DNA of 12,798 nt from Gammaproteobacteria bacterium (GTDB taxonomy: Bacteria; Pseudomonadota; Gammaproteobacteria; QNFN01): assembly GCA_003645555.1 (NCBI GenBank), contig QNFN01000019.1, positions 1-12,798 of the forward strand, given 5' to 3'. The notes beneath the pieces were generated by a model. It ran no database searches and was not told the origin of the DNA. It saw nothing but the letters and a program-made list of their open reading frames with translations. The position numbers and the translations under genes were made by a program. Below, one piece after another: positions 6,381 to 12,714 of the stretch; position 1 is the first letter of the stretch, and each line of letters begins with the position of its first letter.

Positions 6381-7025
6381 TCAGTTCAGCCAGACCAGCG
6401 GCGCAACGACGTCAGTCAATGCCGCCCCCAGGGTCATATGGGCATCGGCCTCGAGATGGACACCGTCAGCGGCACTCGCCGTGACCACACTGCCGGCATC
6501 GAACAGGGTGCAGCCAAGTTCGTCGGCGACCTCGCGGTAGGCCTCGGCCAACCCGCTGCATTTCGGTGCCCCGGCGAAGAACTTCGGTGCGATGGTGCCA
6601 GCCGGTTCGGTGATCGGTGGTGGCACCATCACCAGCACCGGTGGCACCGGCATGCCGGGTTCGATCGGCGCCGCACGGATCGCACCGACCAGCGCAGCAA
6701 CACCTTGGGCGGCGTGCCAGGCATTGTGTTGGTGCATGGACTGAAAATCGTTGGTGCCAAGGGCAAGGATCACCAGCGCCAACGGCGAGTTGATCTCGAT
6801 GCGCTGAGCCAAGCCATCAAGTCCGCGGCGACCGGGCTTGAACGGATCCTCCCAGACCGTGCGCCGGCCATTGAGGCAATCTTCGATGACGCGCACTTCA
6901 CGTCCCCGTTCATTGAGCAGGGCCTCCATTCGCCCGGGCCAGCGGACGGCGAACGGGTGGCGTTGCCGGGTATCAGGCACGATGCCCCAGGAGAGCGAAT
7001 CTCCGTAGACGAGGATCTGTCGCAT
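6381..7025 (-). CDS. SGNH/GDSL hydrolase, arylesterase/acyltransferase-like
   Basis: The 214-residue protein belongs to the SGNH esterase superfamily and resembles the mycobacterial Act/arylesterase group, which hydrolyse or transfer acyl groups. All four blocks are present: GDSLSWG with nucleophile S10 (8-14), NG at 52-53 for the oxyanion hole, GTND with N92 (90-93), and DGVHLEADAH with D187 and H190 (187-196). There is no signal peptide, so it acts in the cytoplasm. The ATG overlaps the HIT gene stop by one base (TAATG) and has a strong GGAGGTG ribosome site. The natural ester is not known. Two REP-like hairpins lie directly downstream. Confidence 0.92.
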   Translation of the reverse strand: MRQILVYGDSLSWGIVPDTRQRHPFAVRWPGRMEALLNERGREVRVIEDCLNGRRTVWEDPFKPGRRGLDGLAQRIEINSPLALVILALGTNDFQSMHQHNAWHAAQGVAALVGAIRAAPIEPGMPVPPVLVMVPPPITEPAGTIAPKFFAGAPKCSGLAEAYREVADELGCTLFDAGSVVTASAADGVHLEADAHMTLGAALTDVVAPLVWLN

Positions 7026-7459
7026 TACACCTCCTCCCCCCCTGGTATTTTGAAGCGTGATCCGAACTCGGTCGCGAGCCGTGCCTGGATCCCGGCCACC
7101 GTGGTGGCCAGGTAGGCCTCACGTTCGGGGCGGCCCCAGACCACGTCGGGCCAGGCGAAGTCGTTCCGCCGCCGGCCGACCACGTGGACGTGCAACTGTG
7201 CGACAACGTTGCCGATGGCCGCGACATTGAGCTTGTCGACCGGAAAGGCGTTGCTGACAAAGGCCGACAGCGCCGTGGTCTCGTCGAACAGTTGCTGGCG
7301 CTGCGTCTCATCGAGTTGGAACAGTTCGGTCTCGCTGACGTGCGGAACCAGGATGAACCAGGGCAGCAGCGCGTTGTCCATCAGCAGCACCTCGCTCAGT
7401 GCCAGATCACCCAACTTGTGGGTGTCGGCAGCGAGGCGCGGATCGAGTACGAAGGTCAT
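7025..7459 (-). CDS. HIT domain protein
   Basis: The 144-residue cytosolic protein has the histidine-triad nucleotide hydrolase/transferase fold. Conserved parts are LLMDNALLPWFILVPH (25-40), KLNVAAIGNVVAQLHVHVVGR (77-97) and FAWPDVVWG (101-109). The signature normally reads HxHxHxx; here the first position is glutamine, giving Q88-L-H90-V-H92. From memory the same Q is usual in this proteobacterial HIT subgroup, so the middle histidine needed for the covalent nucleotidyl intermediate (H90) is kept. The substrate is unknown. The ATG has an AGGA site 7 nt upstream; the gene lies 8 bp behind the short unknown gene and overlaps the esterase start. Confidence 0.9.
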   Translation of the reverse strand: MTFVLDPRLAADTHKLGDLALSEVLLMDNALLPWFILVPHVSETELFQLDETQRQQLFDETTALSAFVSNAFPVDKLNVAAIGNVVAQLHVHVVGRRRNDFAWPDVVWGRPEREAYLATTVAGIQARLATEFGSRFKIPGGEEV

Positions 7460-7467
7460 TGCCGGTC

Positions 7468-7800
7468 CTATTCGAGCCAGGCGAGATACTGGGCCAGGTC
7501 GGCCTGTTGCAGCCGCGTGCGTTCATCCTCGGGCAGGCGCCAGCTGTCGGCCTTCATCTGGGCCGGGTACTCGGCCCAGGCGAGCACATCACGGTAGTCA
7601 CCCTTGGCCGCGCGGACGTTGCTGCGCAGCCGCTCCAGGTCGTCACCGGCAAGCTTAAGGATCGCCAGGCGCACGCGCTCGGCCTCCGGTTCATGGTCGC
7701 CGATGCCGTAGCGCCCCAACTCGACCTCCGCGCTGGCGCGCTGGTCGAGGTCAGGAAAGAGCGATACCAGCTTCTGTTCGAGGTGTTCGGCGAAGTCCAT
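7468..7800 (-). CDS. Small helical protein of unknown function
   Basis: I do not recognise this 110-residue protein. It is soluble, without cysteine, signal peptide or membrane segment, acidic overall and mostly alpha-helical in composition. A recognisable central part is ERVRLAILKLAGDDLERLRS (41-60), followed by AKGDYRDVLAWAEYPAQM (65-82), which is tryptophan/tyrosine-rich and resembles small conserved proteins of gammaproteobacteria without assigned role. The ATG at 7800 has an AGGA site 6-7 nt upstream. It is the first gene of a block with the HIT and esterase genes (8-bp gap to HIT), and a 107-bp gap separates it from DUF2199 upstream. The coupling suggests it is a genuine gene. Confidence 0.75.
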   Translation of the reverse strand: MDFAEHLEQKLVSLFPDLDQRASAEVELGRYGIGDHEPEAERVRLAILKLAGDDLERLRSNVRAAKGDYRDVLAWAEYPAQMKADSWRLPEDERTRLQQADLAQYLAWLE

Positions 7801-7907
7801 GAGTGTTCCTGTGGCAGGCGACTCTCGTCCGTGCGCTGGCTGTAGCGCTTCACCGATCCAATGCCCGTCAAAGCATACATTATGGTCCGACGATGGACGG
7901 GGCGGGC
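7801..7907 (-). promoter_or_regulatory. Intergenic gap likely holding the promoter of the HIT/esterase block
   Basis: This 107-bp gap precedes three tightly packed minus-strand genes. On the minus strand it has an A+T-rich patch around 7890-7872 (CCATAATGTATGC) and a TTGACG box at 7871-7866, but no well-spaced -35/-10 pair stands out and no hairpin with a T-run ends the DUF2199 transcript. The promoter assignment follows from gene layout more than from motifs. Confidence 0.25.
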
Positions 7908-8420
7908 TCAGTCCGGATGCAGCGCAGGCTCGGCAAGTGCCTGCGCCCGCGCCACGGTGAGCCCTTCTTGCGCATCGTGGCTCAGCAGGTGATCGATGGG
8001 CTCGAGTTCGACCCAGGGACGCAGGTTGTCGCCACGCGGACGGACCCGGGTCTTGAGATTGAGCGTCTCCGGGTAACCCGGCAGCCGGTTACTGAACCAG
8101 CCGAAGTAGCTCTCGCCCGGTGGCGGCGGGTCCGGGAGTTCCTGGTAACGCGTGAAATTCTCGGCACTCAATGAAATCCATACGCCCCAGATGAACGGGT
8201 CGCCGTGGCCGTGGATCGGGATCTCCAGGCAGGCACGGACGAAATGGTCCCGGCCCTCGTCGTGATCGATGGTGCAGAGGTCGCTGCCCAGGGTCGCCAG
8301 AGTCTCACGCTCCGTCTCGTTCAGCCCCGCGTAGTGGTGAGGCGCGTCAAAGCCGATGCTCGGGGCCCCTTCGTGCAACTCGCCGCAGCAGCTGCACCTG
8401 AAGGCGAAAATCGCGGCCAT
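7908..8420 (-). CDS. DUF2199 domain protein
   Basis: The 170-residue protein has the marks of DUF2199: an N-terminal FRCSCCGELHEGAPSIGFDAP (7-27) with a CxCC cysteine cluster likely to bind zinc, then YAGLNETER (30-38), CLEIPIHGHGDPFIWGVWISLS (64-85), and the FGWFSNRLPGYPETLNLKTRV stretch (106-126). No signal peptide is present, so it is cytosolic. The biochemical role of the family is unknown. A GGAGGA ribosome site lies about 10 nt before the ATG. It follows the coiled-coil membrane gene by 19 bp, probably on the same transcript. Confidence 0.88.
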   Translation of the reverse strand: MAAIFAFRCSCCGELHEGAPSIGFDAPHHYAGLNETERETLATLGSDLCTIDHDEGRDHFVRACLEIPIHGHGDPFIWGVWISLSAENFTRYQELPDPPPPGESYFGWFSNRLPGYPETLNLKTRVRPRGDNLRPWVELEPIDHLLSHDAQEGLTVARAQALAEPALHPD

Positions 8421-8439
8421 CGCGTGCGTCCTCCGCGAC

Positions 8440-8721
8440 TCAGAAAAAGAGCAGCCAGCTGACGTAGACCAGCAGAACGAAAAGCACCGGGATGACGATC
8501 ATGAACACCTTGCGTCCCCGCTCCATCAACTGGCCGCTTTTCTCCTGCAGCTGCTCGGCTCGTTCCTGCAGCTTTTCACTGCGTTCGAACTGGCGCTCGA
8601 CCAGGGCGATCTGTCGGCGCTGAAGTTCCAGCGCCTCGCTCTGGCGTTGGATCTGCAACTGTTGATTGTCGCGAATCTCTTCGAGCAGCGTCCGCGTCAC
8701 CGCACTGTCGTCTTCGGTCAT
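8440..8721 (-). CDS. Small coiled-coil, C-terminally membrane-anchored protein
   Basis: The 93-residue protein consists of a charged, glutamine-rich helix (about 12-68) with heptad spacing of L/I, predicted as a coiled coil, followed by one hydrophobic segment (about 72-92) that ends at the C-terminus. This is a tail-anchored layout with the coiled coil in the cytoplasm; self-association is likely. The family is not recognised and the low-complexity helix makes distant homology unreliable. The ATG at 8721 is chosen because a GAGAG site lies upstream; a GTG five codons earlier (8736) is also possible. A 66-bp gap separates it from arfB; DUF2199 follows after 19 bp. Confidence 0.78.
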   Translation of the reverse strand: MTEDDSAVTRTLLEEIRDNQQLQIQRQSEALELQRRQIALVERQFERSEKLQERAEQLQEKSGQLMERGRKVFMIVIPVLFVLLVYVSWLLFF

Positions 8722-8787
8722 CCTGGTTTCTCTCACGAGTCGTAGCGGCTGATCATTCCCTGTCGGCAGGCATCGAACAAGTCGCGG

Positions 8788-9252
8788 TCAATCGGGATCG
8801 ACCTTTCCACGCAGGGTCTTGGTCTTGCCGCGACGCACCTTGGCGTCGAGCCGACGCTTCTTCGACGCGCGGGTCGGCCGGGTCGGCACTCTCTTCTTTT
8901 GGGTTACGGCCACGGCGCGGATCATTTCGGCAAGCCGTTCCAGCGCATCGTCCCGGTTGCCTTCCTGGCTGCGGCGGGTCTGCGCCTTGATCACGATGAC
9001 CCCGTCGCGGTTCAGGCGCCGATCGCGCAGCGTCAACAGTCGTTGCTTGTAGAACTCGGGCAGTGTCGAGGCCGCGATATCGAAACGAAGGTGGATTGCC
9101 GTTGAAACCTTGTTGACGTTTTGCCCACCAGGACCGCTTGCGCGCATCGGGATGAGCTCGATCTCGGCCAACGGAATGGCCACGCGCGACGAGATCTCCA
9201 GTCGCTCACCGGCAGGCTCTTCTCCGCCAGGTGGATTCTTCGGCTCGTTCAC
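8788..9252 (-). CDS. arfB: Alternative ribosome-rescue factor ArfB (peptidyl-tRNA hydrolase)
   Basis: This is a stand-alone release-factor domain that frees ribosomes stalled on messages lacking a stop codon. The 154-residue product has the catalytic GGQ in ASGPGGQNVNKVSTAIHLRF (38-57), the RF-1 fold with LTLRDRRLNRDGVIVIKAQ (73-91), and a basic, flexible C-tail (KKRRLDAKVRRGKTKTLRGK, 131-150) that in ArfB (formerly YaeJ) enters the empty mRNA channel. Length and tail distinguish it from true release factors. The GTG at 9252 overlaps the stop of the small membrane gene (GTGA) and gives a normal ArfB start; a frame open to 9873 would run through two other genes and is rejected. Confidence 0.93.
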   Translation of the reverse strand: MNEPKNPPGGEEPAGERLEISSRVAIPLAEIELIPMRASGPGGQNVNKVSTAIHLRFDIAASTLPEFYKQRLLTLRDRRLNRDGVIVIKAQTRRSQEGNRDDALERLAEMIRAVAVTQKKRVPTRPTRASKKRRLDAKVRRGKTKTLRGKVDPD

Positions 9253-9524
9253 AGGTGGCGGCCCAGGATCACCAGCCACGGCGCCAGCCCGATCGCGGCG
9301 GCAACCAGCGCCGCCGCACAGGAACGGCGACCGCGCCACGCGACCAGTGCGGTAATGGCCGCGGCAAGTGCTATCAACAGTCCATAACCGAGCGGTACCA
9401 GCAGCAGCGGCGCAGCGGCCCACTGCCCCCAGCCTTCGTAGCGTTCGACCTCGATCGTCGCCCACGCAAAGCCGAGTGGCGACGGCAGCGCCGCAAGTGG
9501 CCAGGCAAGTTTCGACCAGGGCAT
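9249..9524 (-). CDS. Small multi-pass membrane protein of unknown function
   Basis: The 91-residue protein is hydrophobic, with two clear membrane segments (about 36-62 and 68-87) and a possible third near the N-terminus (7-24). Between the second and third lies a positively charged turn (WRGRRSC), suggesting that this loop faces the cytoplasm. I do not recognise a family. The ATG at 9524 has an AGGAG ribosome site about 9 nt upstream, and the gene lies 14 bp behind the cytochrome gene and overlaps arfB by 4 bp (GTGA), which supports it being expressed. No link between cytochrome and ribosome rescue is implied by adjacency alone. Confidence 0.72.
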   Translation of the reverse strand: MPWSKLAWPLAALPSPLGFAWATIEVERYEGWGQWAAAPLLLVPLGYGLLIALAAAITALVAWRGRRSCAAALVAAAIGLAPWLVILGRHL

Positions 9525-9538
9525 CGTCTGCGCTCCTC

Positions 9539-10477
9539 TCAGCGCCGCAGGCGCTCAACGACGATGGTACCGTCGCTGGCGACATGACCACGCACCTCGG
9601 CGCGCCGGCCCGGCCCAAGGCGGTCGTCGATACGCGTGTCCGGGGTGACTTGCAACGGCAGGCCGTCCAGGTGCCAGCCTCTGCCGAGCGTCCCTTCAAT
9701 GCGTACCCGGGCGCCGACCGGCAGTGCGGCCGGCGTACCGTTGCCATCACGTGCCCCCTGCTGTACCCACTGCTCAACCAGCGTGATCTGTGCCGCGGTG
9801 AGGTACGGCGGTGCATCGAACGGCATCCGGGGTCGGGACTGGCCGCGGATCCGGCGCACCAGTTCACTGGCATCAGGGTTGCCCGGTACGATACGCGCCC
9901 GCTCTCCGCTGGCCAGTGCGGCGGCGTGCGAGGTCAGTCGGTAACCCTCGGGTGGCTCGCCCATAAGGCCGTTGTCGGCGTGACACTTGGCGCAACGGGT
10001 GGCGAACAGCGGGGCGACGTCGTTCCAGGTAACCGGGGTTCCCGGTGCCCTCGGTGTTGGAGTCACGGAGGTTGTTGTCGCCGCTTCGGTTCCCGCGGGC
10101 AAGCCGGCAGCAATCCAGCGGCGAATGCGCTCGACGTCGGCCTCATCAAGATACGGCGGCCCGGTCATCGGCATCCGTGGCAGGCTGGCGCCAGTGAGGC
10201 GCCGTACCAGTTCGCTACCTTCAGGGTCGCCGGCACGCACCACCGGCCCGCGTGAGCTTCCGGCAAGGACGCCATCGAGGCTGTCGAGCAGCAAGCCACG
10301 CGGTGCCGCCGTGCCAGCGTGGCACGGGGCGCAGCGCTTGTTGAGCAGCGGAGCGAGGTCGGCGTAGGTAACCTGTTGGGCCTGCACTGGCAGTGCTACG
10401 ACCATCAGCGGCAGGGCCAGCCACCACACCACGCGCCACGTGTCAGTAGTGCGGCGGTTTTTCGTCGAGTGGGTCAC
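9539..10477 (-). CDS. Exported di-haem c-type cytochrome with C-terminal DUF5666-like domain
   Basis: The 312-residue protein begins with a Sec signal peptide (KNRR, hydrophobic stretch about 16-30, cleavage likely after VQA33), so it is periplasmic. Two c-type haem sites follow, CAPCH (49-53) and CAKCH (162-166), each in a repeat of the same design: DLAPLL or DVAPLF before the haem, then a GDP/GNP-x-x-SELVRR stretch and PRMP-PPYL about 50 residues later, whose methionine (102 or 104; 218) may be the sixth iron ligand. A Thr/Pro-rich linker (about 131-149) joins them. Residues about 255-312 look like DUF5666. The haem domains resemble planctomycete-type cytochrome c (PSC1) modules. The GTG at 10477 has a GAGG site and overlaps slyX by 35 bp. 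The redox partner is unknown. Confidence 0.85.
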   Translation of the reverse strand: MTHSTKNRRTTDTWRVVWWLALPLMVVALPVQAQQVTYADLAPLLNKRCAPCHAGTAAPRGLLLDSLDGVLAGSSRGPVVRAGDPEGSELVRRLTGASLPRMPMTGPPYLDEADVERIRRWIAAGLPAGTEAATTTSVTPTPRAPGTPVTWNDVAPLFATRCAKCHADNGLMGEPPEGYRLTSHAAALASGERARIVPGNPDASELVRRIRGQSRPRMPFDAPPYLTAAQITLVEQWVQQGARDGNGTPAALPVGARVRIEGTLGRGWHLDGLPLQVTPDTRIDDRLGPGRRAEVRGHVASDGTIVVERLRR

Positions 10478-10646
10478 CGGCCTCACCCTCGCTGGCTGCA
10501 ACCAGCCGCTCGCCGAGCTGGGTACAGAGCACGGTCAGTTGATCGATTTGCGCCTGCTGACGATGCAGTACGTCGCTCAGCTCGGAGATCGCCTGCTCCT
10601 GGTAGGCAATCCGTTCCTCGGCCCGGGTCAATCGGTCGTCGTCCAT
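10443..10646 (-). CDS. slyX: SlyX family protein
   Basis: The 67-residue protein is a short coiled coil with the SlyX pattern: MDDDRLTRAEERIAYQEQAI then SELSDVLHRQQAQIDQL (21-37), LTVLCTQLGERL and the characteristic PHY end (EKPPHY). SlyX proteins are widespread in proteobacteria and of unknown function; the name comes from linkage to slyD in E. coli, a context not present here. The ATG at 10646 is chosen over longer in-frame starts because it gives the family length and has a GGAG site about 10 nt upstream. It lies 13 bp behind the DUF1353 gene, and its 3' end overlaps the cytochrome start. Confidence 0.88.
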   Translation of the reverse strand: MDDDRLTRAEERIAYQEQAISELSDVLHRQQAQIDQLTVLCTQLGERLVAASEGEAGDPLDEKPPHY

Positions 10647-10659
10647 CGCACTCACTCCA

Positions 10660-11151
10660 TCATCCCGTCCGCCCCTGGGGCACACAGACAGGGGCCTGAG
10701 TTGGTTCCGTACGCGGCCTGGCGTGGCGTTCACCGAACAGGCGCACGGCATAAAAAGCGATCCCTGCACGCAGGAACGACATGCCGTCCTCACGGCAGAG
10801 ATCACGCAAAATATTGTCGGCCCGCTCACGATATTCCAGGTGATCGAGCAAACCGAGGCGCATCATCTGGTAGAGGGCGTCGTGGACCAACGAACCACGC
10901 ATGAAGTTACGGGTGTCGAGCGCCGGCCCGCTGGGGCCATCCCAGGCGTAGTGGACACGCAGGGTCAGCAAACCATCTTCGCTGAGTGTGACGAACGGGT
11001 GGTCGATAGCCAGCGCTGGCCGCAGGTCGATACGCAGCGAATAGTCTGCTACCAGCCGGTACTTGTATGGGTGCAGCCGACGATAGCAGGCACGATCAAC
11101 CATCGCCGCCATCGGAGTGGGTGCGGTCGGTTGGGACAGCGCCTCGTTCAC
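10660..11151 (-). CDS. DUF1353 family protein
   Basis: The 163-residue protein carries the DUF1353 signature: YRRLHPYKYRLVADYSLRI (23-41), LLTLRVHYAWDGPSGPALDT (61-80), then RNFMRGSLVHDALYQMMRLG (81-100) and RADNILRDLCREDGMSFLRA (110-129). The conserved HD (H90, D91) and following DNxLRDLC recall a metal or catalytic site, but the function is unknown. The family occurs in both phages and chromosomes; no other phage gene is near. The GTG at 11151 overlaps the DUF2288 stop (GTGA) and has a GAGGAG ribosome site; a longer frame to 11283 would lie inside DUF2288 and is rejected. Confidence 0.88.
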   Translation of the reverse strand: MNEALSQPTAPTPMAAMVDRACYRRLHPYKYRLVADYSLRIDLRPALAIDHPFVTLSEDGLLTLRVHYAWDGPSGPALDTRNFMRGSLVHDALYQMMRLGLLDHLEYRERADNILRDLCREDGMSFLRAGIAFYAVRLFGERHARPRTEPTQAPVCVPQGRTG

Positions 11152-11468
11152 TCGGTCTCCTCGCCGCCGTCCTGCACCAGTACGAACGGCTTGACCACCA
11201 CGGCCCAGACCTCGGCATCGGCCTCGTACCAGGCGAGCGCCTGAGCGTCGCTGACCGGACTGAGGTTTCCAGCTTCGACCCACTGGGCAACCTGGTTACG
11301 ATTGTCACGTGACATCTGCACCGCGACCTCGACCAGATCGAGCCCCGGGGCGGCAGCAAGAACATCGCCGGCGGCAAAAAAACCCTGCAGCGCCTTCCAC
11401 GAAATGCGCGCGGTCTCGAGATTGACCTTGGCGAGCAACAGATCGTCATCGTCCGGAGTGTCGATCAT
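11148..11468 (-). CDS. DUF2288 family protein
   Basis: The 106-residue acidic, cytosolic protein matches DUF2288: LAKVNLETARISWKALQGFF (12-31), LDLVEVAVQMSRDN (43-56), VAQWVEAGNLSPVSDAQALAW (60-80) and the closing WAVVVKPFVLVQ (88-99). The function is unknown; the central part resembles a small helical DNA- or protein-binding fold but no motif proves it. The ATG at 11468 is chosen; an in-frame TTG five codons earlier is also possible. It is the first gene of the minus-strand run and overlaps DUF1353 by 4 bp. Confidence 0.85.
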   Translation of the reverse strand: MIDTPDDDDLLLAKVNLETARISWKALQGFFAAGDVLAAAPGLDLVEVAVQMSRDNRNQVAQWVEAGNLSPVSDAQALAWYEADAEVWAVVVKPFVLVQDGGEETE

Positions 11469-11513
11469 CGTTCCATAGGCCAACCGGCCAACCTGTGCAG
11501 TTATTCGATGTCG

Positions 11514-11541
11514 ACCCTACCCGATCTGGCGCACATGGCAA
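11514..11541 (-). promoter_or_regulatory. Possible promoter of the DUF2288-slyX-cytochrome-arfB run
   Basis: On the minus strand TTGCCA (11541-11536, 5 of 6 to TTGACA) and TAGGGT (11519-11514, 3 of 6 to TATAAT) are separated by 16 bp, 45 bp upstream of the DUF2288 start. The -10 box is weak. The surrounding region 11469-11715 is the divergent control region between this run and the plus-strand glycosylase-like gene; I see no operator palindrome in it. Confidence 0.3.
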
Positions 11542-11715
11542 ACCGACCGTGCATTTCGACGCCAACAGTCCACTGCTGAATATCTCCCGCTCCAGAGTGT
11601 AGTGGGCGCCAAATAACCGCCGATGTCGTTTGCACATGTGTGGCATGACTGGTTGGCGCCTTATGCCTTACTAATGGCGTGGCTGGTCAAGCGGTCCAGG
11701 GAGCTTCTGGTCAGG

Positions 11716-12483
11716 ATGAGCGCATCACGATTAGAGATGCACTCAACTCTCATGAAATTCAACAATCTGGTCGATCTTATCGACACAGAGTACGGCCAAC
11801 GCGGCGACACTCTTGGTTGGCGCTGGCTCTATTCACCCATGCAAACGCTGTCCAGGGCCAACGTGGCGCTGGTCGGGCTGAATCCCGGTGGAGGCTCGTA
11901 CGAGCCCCCTGCCCCCTCCTGTGAACAGGGCAGTGCGTATGCCACCGAATCGTGGGGCGGGTTGCCGCCAGGCCACTCGACGCTCCAGCGTCAGGTCCTG
12001 TCGCTCTTCTCCTGTCTCGGTGTAAAGGCCGATGACGTACTGGCGGGTAACCTGGTGCCGTTCCGCTCACGTTCGTGGGAAGCCTTGGGGAACCGCCCGG
12101 CTGCAGTCACCTTCGGTCAGCGGTTGTGGCAGGGGGTATTTGCCGCTCACCGGCCAGAAATGATCATCGCCATGGGTAACACGGCTCGGGATGCACTGGT
12201 CGAGGTGCTCGGTGCCTACGATCGCAAGTACGTGACGGTCAACTGGGGCAGCCTGGTGGGCACCTACTGGACACTGCCCAATGGGGGACGACTTGTCGGC
12301 CTGCCTCATCTCAGTCGCTACGGCATCATCACGCGCGCAGTGAGTCAATCGGCACTGCTGGAACTGTTTGGCGAGCGTTACGACAAAGACAAAAAGCTGC
12401 CGCCAAGCCTGCTTCCGTTCGAGCGTGGGCAACGAGAGTCGGCTACCGATCTGACACTGGCCGTCCCGCAGCCCGAGGGATAA
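11716..12483 (+). CDS. Uracil-DNA-glycosylase-fold protein of unknown function
   Basis: The product has the motif order of the uracil-DNA glycosylase superfamily: ANVALVGLNPGGGSYEPP (48-65) in the place of the GExPG water-activating loop, GNLVPFRSRSW (111-121), MIIAMGNTARDAL (149-161) and GLPHLSRYGII (195-205), where H198 takes the place of the HPS histidine. The first loop lacks the acidic residue of classical enzymes (NPGG instead of EAPG/DPG), so glycosylase activity is unproven. From ATG 11716 the protein is 255 residues; ATGs at 11737 and 11752 are alternatives, and the frame is open back to 11623, but the extra N-terminus looks non-coding. No terminator with a T-run follows; a weak GC hairpin lies at 12505-12524. 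A MITE-like copy starts 55 bp downstream. Confidence 0.75.
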   Translation: MSASRLEMHSTLMKFNNLVDLIDTEYGQRGDTLGWRWLYSPMQTLSRANVALVGLNPGGGSYEPPAPSCEQGSAYATESWGGLPPGHSTLQRQVLSLFSCLGVKADDVLAGNLVPFRSRSWEALGNRPAAVTFGQRLWQGVFAAHRPEMIIAMGNTARDALVEVLGAYDRKYVTVNWGSLVGTYWTLPNGGRLVGLPHLSRYGIITRAVSQSALLELFGERYDKDKKLPPSLLPFERGQRESATDLTLAVPQPEG

Positions 12484-12538
12484 AGCGCATCACCGTTGGA
12501 CAAACCAGCGCTGGCCGTCGCTGGCTGGAGCACCCTCA

Positions 12539-12698
12539 GGAACCTCTGATTAATTCTGGGCGACGTAGATGGTGATGCAGAATGTTCAGATTTGAGGCGC
12601 CAAATACACGTAATAGCTGGACTATTGCGCAGCTTGGCAACGAAAAAGCTGGATGTTCTGGGCGCAAGATACGAGTTCATGACTTGATCAGAGGTTCC
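12539..12698. mobile_element. MITE-like element, copy 2 (160 bp, inverted relative to copy 1)
   Basis: This copy starts GGAACCTCTGATTAA and ends TGATCAGAGGTTCC; its reverse complement aligns with copy 1 end to end at about 86% identity by hand. It is flanked by a direct repeat TCA at 12536-12538 and 12699-12701, a 3-bp duplication of the TNA form reported for some IS5-family (IS1031-type) elements, so the insertion may still show its target site. The two ends match less well here (two mismatches in the first 18 bp) than in copy 1. No transposase is encoded; an antisense frame crossing from the glycosylase-like gene into the element is incidental. Three matching bases can arise by chance. Confidence 0.75.
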
Positions 12699-12714
12699 TC
12701 AAACCCTGGTGCAA

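Noticed and set aside
6231..7115. 294-codon plus-strand frame
   Set aside because: It is antisense to the esterase and the yajD 5' region, both of which have full family motifs on the other strand.
9253..9873. Long upstream extension of arfB
   Set aside because: It crosses the small membrane gene and the cytochrome gene; its translation is R/C/A-rich without motifs, and the GTG at 9252 gives the normal ArfB length.
11623..11715. Upstream extension of the glycosylase-like gene
   Set aside because: The added 31 residues lie before any motif, the codon usage is unlike the rest, and the start at 11623 lacks a ribosome site. It remains possible but unsupported.
12505..12524. CCAGCG...CGCTGG hairpin after the glycosylase-like gene as a terminator
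   Set aside because: It has a 6-bp stem, an 8-nt loop and no following T-run; it is too weak to call.
62..12701. Whole interval as a composite transposon
   Set aside because: The flanking elements carry no transposase, are about 14% diverged, and the enclosed genes are mainly chromosomal families in codon-usage harmony.
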